Assembly: GCA_017656235.1 (NCBI GenBank)
Contig: JACDOF010000008.1
Span: 87,036-151,035 of the forward strand
Reading direction: 5' to 3'
Source: Brevibacillus sp.
GTDB taxonomy: Bacteria; Bacillota; Bacilli; Brevibacillales; Brevibacillaceae
Length of the DNA stretch: 64,000 nt
Part shown: piece after piece, positions 29,388-39,444 of the stretch
How the letters are laid out: every line of letters begins with the position of its first letter
Numbering within the stretch: the first letter of the stretch is position 1
Position numbers and translations under genes: made by a program
The notes under the pieces: generated by a model
Database searches by the model: none
Told to the model about the DNA's origin: nothing
The model's input: only the letters and a program-made list of their open reading frames with translations

Positions 29388-30404
29388 GTGGGTCACTGGT
29401 TGTATCGGAAAGCCAAGTGGATCATCGGCATCCTCATCCTGGGAGGTCTCCTTTCCGTTTTCGGCTATACGCTCTACATCACCAGCCGGTTTCATCACAT
29501 GACCCAGGAATGGTATCAGCCTCTCCCCGACGAGAGGGCCACCTCCCTGGAGCACAAGGCAAAGTCGGCGGCACCGCCCACCGAACCGAAACCTTCCCCA
29601 TTGTTGCCGCCGCCGAAACCGCTCAAGCCGTTCACCCTGCTGCTGGTCGGGGTTGACAGCAGAAAGGGAGAACGTGCCCGATCAGATACGGTGATGTTGG
29701 CTGCCGTTCATCCGGCCAAGCAGCGCGTTCATCTCTTGTCCATTCCCCGTGACACTTATTTGCTGCTGCCGGGCAGAGGGCATGACAAGGTAAACCATGC
29801 GATGGCTTATGGCGGCCCGGCTCTCCTCAAAAAAACGCTGGAACAATTTATTCACCTTTCCATTGACCGGTACATTGTCGTTGATTTTGAAGGCTTTCGT
29901 CAAATCATAGACCAGATGGGGGGAGTTCAACTTGCGGTCAGCAAGAGAATGAGATACACCGATCCGACAGATGGGACCCGCATCGACCTCAAACCGGGTT
30001 TGCAGGTGTTAAACGGCAAGCAGGCCCTGGACTACGCCCGCTACCGCAAAAGTGACACAGGACCGGAAGACAGCGACTACGAGCGCATTGCCCGTCAGCA
30101 GGAAATTCTGCACGCGCTTGCTGCCAAAGGAAGCTCCCTGCAAGGTATGGCCAGGGCAGTTCGTCTGATGGAGATACTTGGCGATCATGTAAAAACAGAC
30201 CTGACCGAAGCAGAAATTGCTTCCCTTTTGCTGACGTATTCTGATTCGGAAGGAAACGTGCTGCTGACCGAGACGTTGAAGGGGCGCGATACGCGAATCT
30301 GGCGAAACGGGATTCTTGGCTGGTACTACCTGGTGTCGGAAGCGGAACAACAGCGTGTCCGGGAATGGTTCCTCCGGGAACTGGCGACAAATACGAGTCC
30401 ATAA
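29388..30404 (+). CDS. LytR-CpsA-Psr (LCP) family cell-wall glycopolymer ligase
   Basis: LLVGVDSRKGERARSDTVMLAAVHPAKQRVHLLSIPRDTYLLLPG...KVNHAMAYGGPALLKKTLE; GTG start. Confidence 0.92.
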   Translation: MGHWLYRKAKWIIGILILGGLLSVFGYTLYITSRFHHMTQEWYQPLPDERATSLEHKAKSAAPPTEPKPSPLLPPPKPLKPFTLLLVGVDSRKGERARSDTVMLAAVHPAKQRVHLLSIPRDTYLLLPGRGHDKVNHAMAYGGPALLKKTLEQFIHLSIDRYIVVDFEGFRQIIDQMGGVQLAVSKRMRYTDPTDGTRIDLKPGLQVLNGKQALDYARYRKSDTGPEDSDYERIARQQEILHALAAKGSSLQGMARAVRLMEILGDHVKTDLTEAEIASLLLTYSDSEGNVLLTETLKGRDTRIWRNGILGWYYLVSEAEQQRVREWFLRELATNTSP

Positions 30405-30412
30405 GCAAACGT

Positions 30413-30448
30413 CCCGTGCGGATGAGAAGCGCGGCACGGGACCTTTTC
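30413..30448 (+). terminator. intrinsic terminator after LCP gene
   Basis: GTCCCGTGC...GCACGGGAC followed by CTTTT. Confidence 0.75.
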
Positions 30449-30575
30449 CCAATCGTGTACAGGTGGAAAAAATGTTGGAAAATACATTTGATTTCGACTA
30501 CAATAGAGCCAGGAAGAGGTTATGGATGCGCTTTCACGGGAGATGTGCCATTCAAAGGACCGGAGGGATTTGCCG

Positions 30576-32282
30576 ATGTCAAATGCCAAGCCTTGGATTG
30601 CCAGTTACCCCGTTGAAGTACCCGCGTCACTGGAATACCCCCGTGTTCCCCTGACGCACTTTTTGGAACAGTCCGCAAAGGACTTTCCCAACCACAATGC
30701 CCTGTACTTTATGGGCAGGCGAATGACCTACTCCCAATTGCTCTCCTATTCGTACCAGTTTGCCAACGCACTGCTCAAACGCGGCGTGAAAAAAGGCGAC
30801 CGTGTGGCCATTATGCTGCCCAATTCTCCGCAAGCTGTCATTTCCTACTACGGCGCTCTGTTTGCCGGAGCCATCGTCGTGCAAACCAACCCGCTCTACA
30901 CCGAACGAGAACTGCTTCACCAGCTGGGCGATTCGGGAGCGGAGGTAATCGTCACACTCGACCTGTTGTATGAGAGGGTGATGAACGTCAAATCGTCCAC
31001 TGCGCTCAAACGCATCATCCTCACCAGCATGGGAGAGTTCCTGCCATTTATCAAAAAGCTTTTTTACCCGCTGGTCCAACGCAGGCAGGGACAAAAGCCG
31101 CGCGTTGAGTACGGCGGAGGAGTGGAAGCGTTATCCGCCCTGCTTGCCGAAAGCGAAGCCACCCCGGTGCAGGTCGAGGTGGACCCTGACGAAGATCTGG
31201 CCCTCCTGCAGTATACGGGCGGCACGACCGGCGTGGCCAAAGGGGTTATGCTGACCCATTCCAATCTGGTTGCCAATGCCGTCCAGACATTAGCGATCAT
31301 CTACAAACTGAAGAAAGGGCAGGAACGGATTCTGGGCGCCCTGCCGTTTTTCCACGTCTACGGGATGACGACCGTGATGAATCTGGGCATTCAGTTGGCG
31401 GCTGAGATCATCCTTATCCCCCGCTTCGATGTCAAGGAGATCCTCAAGACGATTCACCGCGTCAAACCGACTGTCTTTCCGGGAGCACCGACGATGTACA
31501 TCGCACTTATCAATCACCCTGACTTGAAGAAGTACGACTTGTCCTCGATTGAAGCTTGTGTAAGCGGTTCCGCTCCGCTGCCGGTTGAGGTGCAGCAGCG
31601 GTTTGAGGCCTTGACGGGAGGCAGATTGGTCGAAGGTTACGGGCTTACCGAAAGCTCCCCGGTCACTCACTCCAATCCGATCTGGGGCCACCGGATCAGC
31701 GGAAGCATCGGTTTGCCCTGGCCGGATACGGATTGCCGCATCGTTGATCCGGCCACCGGTGAGGACCTGCCGCAAGGGGAAGTGGGTGAGTTGGCTGTCA
31801 AAGGACCGCAGGTGATGCGCGGTTACTGGAACCGTCCGGAAGACACGGCGGCCGTGCTGCGGGATGGGTGGCTGCTAACGGGCGACATGGCTTACATGGA
31901 TGAGAAAGGCTACTTCTACATCGTGGATCGCAAGAAAGACATGATCATCGCCGGAGGGTACAACATCTATCCGCGTGAAGTGGAGGAGGTTTTGTTTGAA
32001 CACCCGGCTGTACTGGAGGCAGCCGTCGTCGGCGTCCCAGATCCCTACCGTGGTGAGACCGTGAAGGTGTTTATCGTTTTAAAGCCCGGTCATTCCGTCA
32101 GCGAGGAAGAACTGGACGCCTTTTGCCGCAAACGGCTGGCTGCTTACAAAGTGCCGCGAATCTACGAATACAGAAGCGAGCTGCCCAAGACGATGGTAGG
32201 AAAAGTTTTGCGCCGACAGCTTCAGGAAGAAAGCCGGAAACAGGCGCAAGGGGAAAAGCCGGCTCAAGAGATGACCCAGTAG
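30576..32282 (+). CDS. lcfA: long-chain fatty-acid-CoA ligase
   Basis: LLQYTGGTTGVAKGVMLTHSNL AMP-binding motif; upstream of fadR/fadB/etfBA as in Bacillus. Confidence 0.93.
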   Translation: MSNAKPWIASYPVEVPASLEYPRVPLTHFLEQSAKDFPNHNALYFMGRRMTYSQLLSYSYQFANALLKRGVKKGDRVAIMLPNSPQAVISYYGALFAGAIVVQTNPLYTERELLHQLGDSGAEVIVTLDLLYERVMNVKSSTALKRIILTSMGEFLPFIKKLFYPLVQRRQGQKPRVEYGGGVEALSALLAESEATPVQVEVDPDEDLALLQYTGGTTGVAKGVMLTHSNLVANAVQTLAIIYKLKKGQERILGALPFFHVYGMTTVMNLGIQLAAEIILIPRFDVKEILKTIHRVKPTVFPGAPTMYIALINHPDLKKYDLSSIEACVSGSAPLPVEVQQRFEALTGGRLVEGYGLTESSPVTHSNPIWGHRISGSIGLPWPDTDCRIVDPATGEDLPQGEVGELAVKGPQVMRGYWNRPEDTAAVLRDGWLLTGDMAYMDEKGYFYIVDRKKDMIIAGGYNIYPREVEEVLFEHPAVLEAAVVGVPDPYRGETVKVFIVLKPGHSVSEEELDAFCRKRLAAYKVPRIYEYRSELPKTMVGKVLRRQLQEESRKQAQGEKPAQEMTQ

Positions 32283-32392
32283 CAACCTTGATTGCTTCAG
32301 AGACAAAGTATCCTGAAGGGGACAAAAGTCCTGCGGTGCTGCCTGGCCAGCAAAGAAGCGCGACTGCCCGCTGCGAACGATCCGCAGGGGAA

Positions 32393-32424
32393 ACCACCGT
32401 TTTTCAGAAAAGACGGTGGTTTTT
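32393..32424 (+). terminator. intrinsic terminator after lcfA
   Basis: AACCACCGT...ACGGTGGTT followed by TTT. Confidence 0.8.
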
Positions 32425-32478
32425 GCCGTTGGGGCGTGGGTATTTCCCCTTACCCAGCAAAACGATTCGGTCAAGGGA

Positions 32479-32507
32479 TTGACAGTACCGGAAACATGTA
32501 TTACACT
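32479..32507 (+). promoter_or_regulatory. sigma-A-type promoter of fadR operon
   Basis: TTGACA - 17 nt - TACACT. Confidence 0.7.
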
Positions 32508-32513
32508 GGCAGT

Positions 32514-32533
32514 ATGAATGAATAGTCATTCAT
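32514..32533. promoter_or_regulatory. FadR operator
   Basis: ATGAATGAATAGTCATTCAT, near-perfect palindrome matching the Bacillus FadR consensus TGAATGAMTANTCATTCA, just downstream of the -10. Confidence 0.88.
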
Positions 32534-32574
32534 TACGCACAAACATCTTTGATTCAGAAAAGTGGAGGTTCAAC

Positions 32575-33180
32575 ATGGCAAAAAAAACGGGGGAAAAGTA
32601 TCAAGCCATTATCGACGCAGCCGTTCGTGTAATCGCGAAGCAAGGATACCACAACGCCCAGGTGTCCCGTATCGCAAAAGAGGCGAAGGTGGCTGACGGT
32701 ACCATCTACCTCTACTTTGAGAACAAAGATGACATCCTCATCTCTTTGTTTAACGAAAAGATGGGACAATTCATCGAGACGTGCCGTCATCGCATCGAAC
32801 AGGCGGACTCGATCGAGGAGAAGGTGTACGTCCTGATTCATGCTCACCTGAGCCAGTTGGCACAGAACCCGGAGTTGGCGATTGTCACCCAGATTGAACT
32901 GCGCCAGTCCAACCCGCTGATTCGCGAAGGCATTGGCGAAGTGATGAAGCGTTACTTCAACCTGATTGACAGCGTGGTACAGGAGGGCATGCAGCAGGGA
33001 GTGTTCCGTCCCGAAATCGACGTCCGTTCTGCGCGGAGGATGATCTTTGGCACGTTGGACCAAGCGGCCACTGCCTGGATTATGAAGCAGTGCAAGTACG
33101 ATCTCGTCTCTCAGGTGAAGCCGATTCATAACCTCTTCCTGCACGGGTTGTTGAAGAGCTGGCCGGAGAAAACGCTTTAA
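32575..33180 (+). CDS. fadR: TetR/AcrR-family fatty-acid degradation regulator FadR
   Basis: EKYQAIIDAAVRVIAKQGYHNAQVSRIAKEAKVADGTIYLYFENKDDILISLF; operator upstream; operon context. Confidence 0.9.
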   Translation: MAKKTGEKYQAIIDAAVRVIAKQGYHNAQVSRIAKEAKVADGTIYLYFENKDDILISLFNEKMGQFIETCRHRIEQADSIEEKVYVLIHAHLSQLAQNPELAIVTQIELRQSNPLIREGIGEVMKRYFNLIDSVVQEGMQQGVFRPEIDVRSARRMIFGTLDQAATAWIMKQCKYDLVSQVKPIHNLFLHGLLKSWPEKTL

Positions 33181-33280
33181 TTGGCAATCGTACTTTGCTA
33201 CAATTAGACATGGCAGCATCAAACAGGTCTTTCCTGAGCGATCGCTCAGGACCCATCTTTTGCAAGTGGGGGGAGAAGTC

Positions 33281-34054
33281 ATGTCGTATCAGAATCTGAA
33301 AGTCGCGATCGAAAACCGTGTCGCCCTGCTGACCATCGATCACCCGCCGGCCAACGCCTTGAACCAGGCAACGCTGGCAGAACTGGAAGCTGCACTAAGT
33401 GCGCTGGAGCAGGATCAGGAGGTAAAAGTTATCGTGCTGAGCGGGGAAGGCCGTTTCTTCGTGGCGGGGGCAGACATCAAAGAGTTTACCGGTCTCAGCG
33501 GCGAAGATGCGGAAGCGATGGCGGTAAGAGGACAGCGTTTGTTTGATCGGATTGAATCGTTCGGCAAACCGGTGATTGCCGCCATCAACGGCGCCTGCCT
33601 GGGTGGCGGACTGGAGCTGGCGATGGCCTGTCACATCCGGTTGGCGGCGGCGGAAGCCAAGTTGGGCCTGCCGGAGTTAAACCTGGGGATTATTCCCGGT
33701 TACGGCGGGACGCAGCGGCTGCCGAGGCTGGTCGGTCGCGGCATGGCGACGAAGATGATTCTCACCTCGGACATGATTGGCGGCGAGGAAGCGCACCGGA
33801 TTGGTCTGGTCGATGCGGTGCATCCACTGGAACAACTGCTGCCGGAAGCACGCAAACTGGCCGCGGCCATTTCTGAAAAGAGCGGCGTGGCACTGCGCTT
33901 GGCCCTGGCGGCGATTCAGGGCAGCACTCTGCCGCTGTCGGACGGACTTGCCCGCGAGGCGAAGCTGTTCCATGAAGCATTTTGCTCGGAAGACATGAAA
34001 GAAGGAGTTGCCGCGTTCCTCGAGAAGCGCAAGCCCCGGTTTAGCGATCGATAA
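33281..34054 (+). CDS. fadB: enoyl-CoA hydratase
   Basis: AGADIKEFTGL; INGACLGGGLELAMACHIRLAAAEAKLGLPELNLGIIPGYGGTQRL crotonase motifs. Confidence 0.93.
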   Translation: MSYQNLKVAIENRVALLTIDHPPANALNQATLAELEAALSALEQDQEVKVIVLSGEGRFFVAGADIKEFTGLSGEDAEAMAVRGQRLFDRIESFGKPVIAAINGACLGGGLELAMACHIRLAAAEAKLGLPELNLGIIPGYGGTQRLPRLVGRGMATKMILTSDMIGGEEAHRIGLVDAVHPLEQLLPEARKLAAAISEKSGVALRLALAAIQGSTLPLSDGLAREAKLFHEAFCSEDMKEGVAAFLEKRKPRFSDR

Positions 34055-34068
34055 GGGAGGCAGATCTG

Positions 34069-34836
34069 ATGAACATTCTGGTGGTAATGAAAGAAACGTT
34101 CGATACAGAAGAAAAAATTGTCATACAAGACGGAAAAATCAGCGAGGATGGAGTCGAATTCATCATTAACCCGTACGACGAGTATGCGGTTGAAGAGGCG
34201 ATCAAGCTGAAGGAGGAACACGGCGGTGAAGTGACCGTCATCTCACTCGGTCCCGACCGCGTGGAAAGCCGGCTGAGAACCGCACTGGCCATGGGGGCTG
34301 ACAAAGCGATCCTGATTGACGACGAGTCGCTGTTCGGCGATGAGTATACCACTGCCAAGGTACTGGCTGCGGCTGCCAGAAGGGTAGGGTTCGACATCAT
34401 CCTCGCCGGGCAGATGGCGGTAGACTCCGGCGCGGGGCAAGGCGGCCCAAGGATTGCGGAAGAATTGGGGATTAACCATGTCTCCACCGCCGTCAAACTG
34501 GAAGTGAACGGCACGGCTGTAAAAGTGGAGCGGGATGTGGAAGGCGACGTGGAAGTGGTGGAAACGTCGCTGCCCGTTCTGATTACGGCCCAGCAAGGGC
34601 TGAATGAACCGCGCTATCCCTCTTTGCCCGGCATCATGAAAGCCAAGAAGAAACCGCTGGAAAGACTGTCAGCAGCCGATCTCGGCCTGTCCGCCGATGA
34701 GGTGAAAGCGAAGACGGAAGTAATAGAGCGGCACCTGCCTCCGAAGAAACAGGCCGGCCGGATTCTTGAGGGAGAGATCAAGGATCAGGTGACAGAATTG
34801 GTGCAATTGCTGCGCAGCGAAGCGAAAGTGATCTGA
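34069..34836 (+). CDS. etfB: electron transfer flavoprotein beta subunit
   Basis: MNILVVMKETFDTEEKI...INPYDEYAVEEAIKLKEEHGGEVTVISLG. Confidence 0.95.
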   Translation: MNILVVMKETFDTEEKIVIQDGKISEDGVEFIINPYDEYAVEEAIKLKEEHGGEVTVISLGPDRVESRLRTALAMGADKAILIDDESLFGDEYTTAKVLAAAARRVGFDIILAGQMAVDSGAGQGGPRIAEELGINHVSTAVKLEVNGTAVKVERDVEGDVEVVETSLPVLITAQQGLNEPRYPSLPGIMKAKKKPLERLSAADLGLSADEVKAKTEVIERHLPPKKQAGRILEGEIKDQVTELVQLLRSEAKVI

Positions 34837-34854
34837 CGGAAGAGGGGATGAACG

Positions 34855-35814
34855 ATGAAAAGAGTACTGGTTCTTGCAGAAGCGCGCGACGGTCAACTGC
34901 GCAACGTTTCCCTTGAAGCGCTTGCGGCTGCCCGACTGATCGCCGAGGGCGGTGAGGTCGTGGCCGCCTCGTTCGGTCCGGGGGCGGATGCTCACGCAGA
35001 GGTGTTGGGCCAGCACGGTGCCAGCAAGCTGTACACGGTGACGGACGACAAGCTCGCCCACTACACACCGGATGGCTACAGCCAGGCGCTGGTTGCGGTC
35101 GTTCGCGAGGTTGATCCTGATGCGGTTATCGCCGGCCACACTGCGATTGGTCGTGATCTGGCACCGAAAGTGGCGGCACGCCTCGGTTACGGCCTGATCT
35201 CCGACGTGACGGCAGTGGAAGCAGGTCCGCTGTTCGTCCGTCCGATCTACGCCGGTAAAGCGTTTGAAAAGCGGCGAGTGATTGAAGGCAAGACGTTCGT
35301 TACGATTCGTCCCAACAACATTCCGCCCGGTGAAGCGGAAGCAGGGAAGACGGCGGAAGTGGTTCCGCTCTCCGTGGAGATCAAAGACATCCGCTCGATC
35401 GTCAGGGAAGTGGTGCGCAAAACCTCCGGCAAAGTGGACCTGTCGGAAGCGAAGGTCATCGTTTCCGGCGGCCGCGGGGTAAAGAGCGCAGAAGGCTTCA
35501 AGCCGCTGGAAGAGTTGGCCGACGTGTTGGGTGCGGCGGTCGGCGCTTCGCGCGGAGCCTGCGATGCGGGGTACTGCGATTACGCCCTGCAGATCGGTCA
35601 GACCGGCAAAGTGGTAACGCCTGATCTGTACATCGCCTGCGGTATTTCCGGTGCCATCCAGCACTTGGCTGGCATGTCCAACTCGAAGGTGATTGTGGCG
35701 ATCAACAAGGACCCGGAAGCACCGATCTTCCAGGTGTCAGATTACGGAATTGTCGGCGATTTGTTTGAGGTGGTGCCGCTGTTGACGGAAGAGTTTAAAA
35801 AAGTGCTGGCATAG
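34855..35814 (+). CDS. etfA: electron transfer flavoprotein alpha subunit
   Basis: [46 protein letters not shown]. Confidence 0.95.
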   Translation: MKRVLVLAEARDGQLRNVSLEALAAARLIAEGGEVVAASFGPGADAHAEVLGQHGASKLYTVTDDKLAHYTPDGYSQALVAVVREVDPDAVIAGHTAIGRDLAPKVAARLGYGLISDVTAVEAGPLFVRPIYAGKAFEKRRVIEGKTFVTIRPNNIPPGEAEAGKTAEVVPLSVEIKDIRSIVREVVRKTSGKVDLSEAKVIVSGGRGVKSAEGFKPLEELADVLGAAVGASRGACDAGYCDYALQIGQTGKVVTPDLYIACGISGAIQHLAGMSNSKVIVAINKDPEAPIFQVSDYGIVGDLFEVVPLLTEEFKKVLA

Positions 35815-35855
35815 AAAGAGGGGCTGTCCTGAGGACAACTCCTTCAGATTGCAGA

Positions 35856-35990
35856 CAACGTGTCGTGAACACGAGTGAGGCGTTTTTCGCGCTCACGTAA
35901 GGTGGCCAACCTTGCCGCTGCGATTTCCCTGCGGATACGCCGTTTCGCTGGCAGGTTGGCCAAACCGTTCGCTGGCGAAAAACCGCCAAG
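35856..35990. repeat. dispersed intergenic repeat, second copy with an extra palindromic arm
   Basis: GTGTCGTGAACACGAGTGAGGCGTTTTTCGCGCTCACGTAAGGTGGCC, GGCCAACCTTGCC...GGCAGGTTGGCC arm, GCTGGCGAAAAACCGCC; same core as 13599-13752. Confidence 0.65.
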
Positions 35991-36058
35991 TATGTTGATG
36001 AAAACACAAGATCATGCTCCGTAGGGGTAGGCGCGTATCTAATCATACAGTCAAAAAT

Positions 36059-36083
36059 TGAAAACCACCATTCGTGGTTTTCA
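36059..36083. terminator. hairpin terminator
   Basis: GAAAACCACCATTCGTGGTTTTC palindrome between convergent units. Confidence 0.6.
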
Positions 36084-36153
36084 TCCCCAAAGAGGATAAC
36101 AGCTATCCTTATTGGACAACCCCGCTTTTTTCGCAACATGTAAGGCAGCAGGG

Positions 36154-36468
36154 CTACTCCCAGCGGGAAGCCCATTCTCCGATTGCATCTACCACCGCTT
36201 TTAAATCCTTCCCTTTTTCCGTCAGTTCGTACTCAATGCGAACGGGCGTCTCCGGATAAACATGGCGCACGACAATATTGCAGCTCTCCAGTTCCCTCAT
36301 CCGCTCCGTCAGCATACGGTCGCTCATCTCCGGAATCTGTTCCTTTATTTCCTTGAAACGACGGGGGCCGCCCATCAACACACGCATGATCAGACCGGTC
36401 CAGCGTTTGCCGATCAACTCCATTGCCTTCTCAAACTTGGGACACATTTGAGAGTAATCTTGACTCAT
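36154..36468 (-). CDS. HxlR-family winged-helix transcriptional regulator
   Basis: CPKFEKAMELIGKRWTGLIMRVLMGGPRRFKEIKEQIPEMSDRMLTERMRELE. Confidence 0.92.
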   Translation of the reverse strand: MSQDYSQMCPKFEKAMELIGKRWTGLIMRVLMGGPRRFKEIKEQIPEMSDRMLTERMRELESCNIVVRHVYPETPVRIEYELTEKGKDLKAVVDAIGEWASRWE

Positions 36469-36775
36469 ACACGATCACCCGATTACTGCATGCTGTGATG
36501 CTCATGCTTATAACATGATTATGCCATAAAATAAGAAGATGCGCCAAGGGCTTGCAGAGCAAGCAAAGCGGCGGCGGATCAGGGCAGCCACAAAACAGCC
36601 CCTTTCCTTCCCATATGATGTTACCGGCTTGGGCAGAATATGTGTTGTGAGCGAAGATGCGCATGCAGGAAGATGCATAGGCAAAGTGTCGCGAAGCGTG
36701 GTCAATCGAAAAAGAGAGTGGTATACTGTAGAACGTCAGGAACAGACGCTGCTTAAACAAAGGAGGTTTACTGAG

Positions 36776-37093
36776 ATGGCAATTGTGAATGCAACCGATC
36801 AAACCTTTGCCCGGGAAGTGGAGCAAGGGGGTACGGTTCTGGTCGATTTCTGGGCTCCCTGGTGCGGTCCCTGCAAGATGATTGCACCTGTGCTGGAACA
36901 GATCGACGGAGAAGTGGGCGACAAACTGAAGATCGTGAAAGTGAACGTAGACGAAAACCCCGAGTCTTCGGGCCGTTTTGGCATCATGTCGATCCCCACG
37001 CTGTTGGTCTTCAAAGACGGACAACCGGTTGACAAAATCGTCGGCTACCAACCGAAGGAAGCCCTGATGGCCACCCTTGGCAAATACATCTGA
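36776..37093 (+). CDS. trxA: thioredoxin
   Basis: VLVDFWAPWCGPCKMIAPVLEQI; RBS AGGAGG. Confidence 0.96.
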   Translation: MAIVNATDQTFAREVEQGGTVLVDFWAPWCGPCKMIAPVLEQIDGEVGDKLKIVKVNVDENPESSGRFGIMSIPTLLVFKDGQPVDKIVGYQPKEALMATLGKYI

Positions 37094-37110
37094 GCTTGGC
37101 GTGGGCAAAG

Positions 37111-37141
37111 GCAGCATTTGTCGATAGACAATGCTGCTTTT
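37111..37141 (+). terminator. intrinsic terminator after trxA
   Basis: GCAGCATT...AATGCTGC followed by TTTT. Confidence 0.8.
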
Positions 37142-37263
37142 CCCTTTGCCGTTGGGTTGCAGGCAGTATTGGTGATAGTACATAATTGTTTGCGTTTTCA
37201 CAATCTTTGCATTACAATGTATGATACGTTCTGATATTTTTGGCTGTTTTCAAGGGGGTTACC

Positions 37264-38445
37264 ATGAAAAAATCGTCTCGACTCTTACCATCATTGCTTT
37301 CCATCATACTGGGAGCATCACTTTTGGCTGGCTGCGGCGGAGGGTCCACCTCTGACTCCGGCGGTCAGGCGGGTGAGAGCGGCGGAAGCTCCGGCGGTGG
37401 AGAGATTGTGGCGAAGATCGGCGTCGTCAGCTTTCTGTCCGGTTCCGGCGCCGCTTACGGAGAAGCACAGAAGGCCGGTTTGGAGCTGGCCCAGGCCGAG
37501 TTGAACAAAGCGAACGAGGGCAAACTGAAGATCGAATTATTGTTCGAAGATTCTGGTGGAAAGAAAGAGAGCGCGATTAACGCTGTCAACAAATTGATCA
37601 ATCAGGACAACGTGGTCGCGATTATCGGGCCCACCCTCTCCGGTGAGATGTTTGCGGCCGGGCCGATTGCCAACGAAGCGGAAACGCCCATCTTCGGCAT
37701 CTCCAACACGGCCGAAGGCATTAACGACATCGGCGAGTACGTTTTCCGCAACTCACTGCCTGAATCTATCGCCATCCCCACCGCTATGAAGAAGGCGGTA
37801 GACAAGCTTGGTTTAAAGACGGCTGCTTTCATCTACGCAGCCAATGACGATTTCTCCGTCTCCGGCTTTCAGACGATGAAGAAAACGGCGGAGGAATTGG
37901 GGCTTGAGAACCTGGGAGAATCCACCTTCTCCATTGGGGATGTGGACTTTTCCGCGCAGCTGACCAAGGTCAAGGAATTGAATCCCGATGCCCTTCTGAT
38001 TTCCGGCTTGTACAAAGAAGGGTCGATGATCGTCAAGAAGGCGCGTGAATTGGGAATCCAGTCCACGATTATCGGCGGCAACGGCTTTAACAACCCGAAA
38101 GTGTTTGAGATTGCAGGCGATGCAGCGGAAGGTTTGATTGTCGCGACACCGTTTAGCCCGGAAAAGCAGGACGAAAAAGTACAGGCGTTTGTCAAGGCTT
38201 TTGAAGAGAAGTACGGCAAAAAACCTGACCAGTTTGCCGCGCAGGCGTACGACGCCCTGTACATCATGAGTCAATCGCTGCTGCAAGCGGGTGAGGCCGA
38301 CCGCAACAAACTGCGCGATGCACTGGCGCAGTTAAAGGACTTCAACGGCGTGTCCGGCAAACTGTCTTTTGACGAGAACCGCAATCCGATCGGCGAAGCG
38401 GTTGTCGTCGTGGCCAAAGGCGGAAAGTACGTACCGTTCGAGTAA
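37264..38445 (+). CDS. livJ: branched-chain amino acid ABC transporter, substrate-binding lipoprotein
   Basis: Lipobox LLAGCGG; KIGVVSFLSGSGAAYGEAQKAGLELAQAELN; first gene of liv cluster. Confidence 0.92.
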   Translation: MKKSSRLLPSLLSIILGASLLAGCGGGSTSDSGGQAGESGGSSGGGEIVAKIGVVSFLSGSGAAYGEAQKAGLELAQAELNKANEGKLKIELLFEDSGGKKESAINAVNKLINQDNVVAIIGPTLSGEMFAAGPIANEAETPIFGISNTAEGINDIGEYVFRNSLPESIAIPTAMKKAVDKLGLKTAAFIYAANDDFSVSGFQTMKKTAEELGLENLGESTFSIGDVDFSAQLTKVKELNPDALLISGLYKEGSMIVKKARELGIQSTIIGGNGFNNPKVFEIAGDAAEGLIVATPFSPEKQDEKVQAFVKAFEEKYGKKPDQFAAQAYDALYIMSQSLLQAGEADRNKLRDALAQLKDFNGVSGKLSFDENRNPIGEAVVVVAKGGKYVPFE

Positions 38446-38483
38446 ACGCACGATCACGACAGATTTGAAATCGACGCAGGGTC

Positions 38484-38507
38484 ATTGCCCGGGTGCTCCC
38501 GGGCAAT
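38484..38507. terminator. strong hairpin between livJ and livH (partial terminator / 3' stabiliser)
   Basis: ATTGCCCGGG-TGCT-CCCGGGCAAT perfect 10-bp stem; weak U tract. Confidence 0.6.
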
Positions 38508-38563
38508 TCCTTTGTCCGGTGACCCCGGGACGAACCTAATAACCTCTCAAGGAGGGAGACAAC

Positions 38564-39430
38564 GTGTTTTGGCAGCAACTTGTCAACGGACTGACGGTTG
38601 GCAGCACGTATTCGCTGATCGCTATCGGATACACCCTGATCTTCGGGGTACTTGGCATCATCAATATGGCTCATGGACAGATCTTCATTTTCGGTTCCCT
38701 GGTAGGACTCGTCCTGATTACGGAAGCGGACATGCCGCTTGGCGTGGCCTTTCTGGCTGCCGTCGTCGTGTCTGCCATCCTCGGTCTGATCCTGGAATAC
38801 ACGGCGCTGCGGCCGCTGCGCAAAAAGAACGTTCCTCACTTGGCGTCTCTGATCAGCACGATCGGGTTTGCCATTCTGGTGGAGGAAGCCATGCACAAGC
38901 TGTTTGGCGCTGATTCACGGGCTGTCCCGGTGTCGCTTGGCAGCGAAATGTACGACTTGGGCATTGTCCAGGTACGGGGTGTCGACATCATCATTCTGGC
39001 CGTATCCGTGGTGTTGATGTTTGTCCTCCACTTCTGGATCAACCGGACCAAGATGGGAAAAGCGATCCGGGCAACGGCGGAAAACAACGAGACCGCCAGC
39101 ATCCTGGGAATCAACACGAATATGGTGATCGTGACGACGGTGGTGATCGCTTCGGCGCTGGGCGGCGTGGCCGGCTGCCTGATCGGTCTGGCTTATTCCG
39201 CGCTGATTCCCACGATGGGCCTGAACCTCGGCTTCAAAGGGCTGGCCGTGCTCATTCTGGGCGGTGTGGGGAGCATCACCGGCGCGATGGTATGCGGCAT
39301 CATCCTTGGCATTGCCGAAGTGTTTTCGGTCGCCTACGGTGATTCCTCATATCGTGACGCGGTAGCCTTCGGTTTGATCATTCTGATCCTGTTGATCAGA
39401 CCACAGGGTTTATTCGGACGCAAGGTGTAG
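38564..39430 (+). CDS. livH: branched-chain amino acid ABC transporter permease LivH
   Basis: QLVNGLTVGSTYSLIAIGYTLIFGVLGIINMAHG. Confidence 0.94.
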   Translation: MFWQQLVNGLTVGSTYSLIAIGYTLIFGVLGIINMAHGQIFIFGSLVGLVLITEADMPLGVAFLAAVVVSAILGLILEYTALRPLRKKNVPHLASLISTIGFAILVEEAMHKLFGADSRAVPVSLGSEMYDLGIVQVRGVDIIILAVSVVLMFVLHFWINRTKMGKAIRATAENNETASILGINTNMVIVTTVVIASALGGVAGCLIGLAYSALIPTMGLNLGFKGLAVLILGGVGSITGAMVCGIILGIAEVFSVAYGDSSYRDAVAFGLIILILLIRPQGLFGRKV

Positions 39431-39444
39431 GGAGGTGGCAGACG

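Noticed and set aside
30316-30654. Plus-strand ORF bridging the LCP and lcfA genes
   Set aside because: Spans an obvious intrinsic terminator (30413-30448) and the lcfA start region; translation is Arg-rich and non-protein-like.
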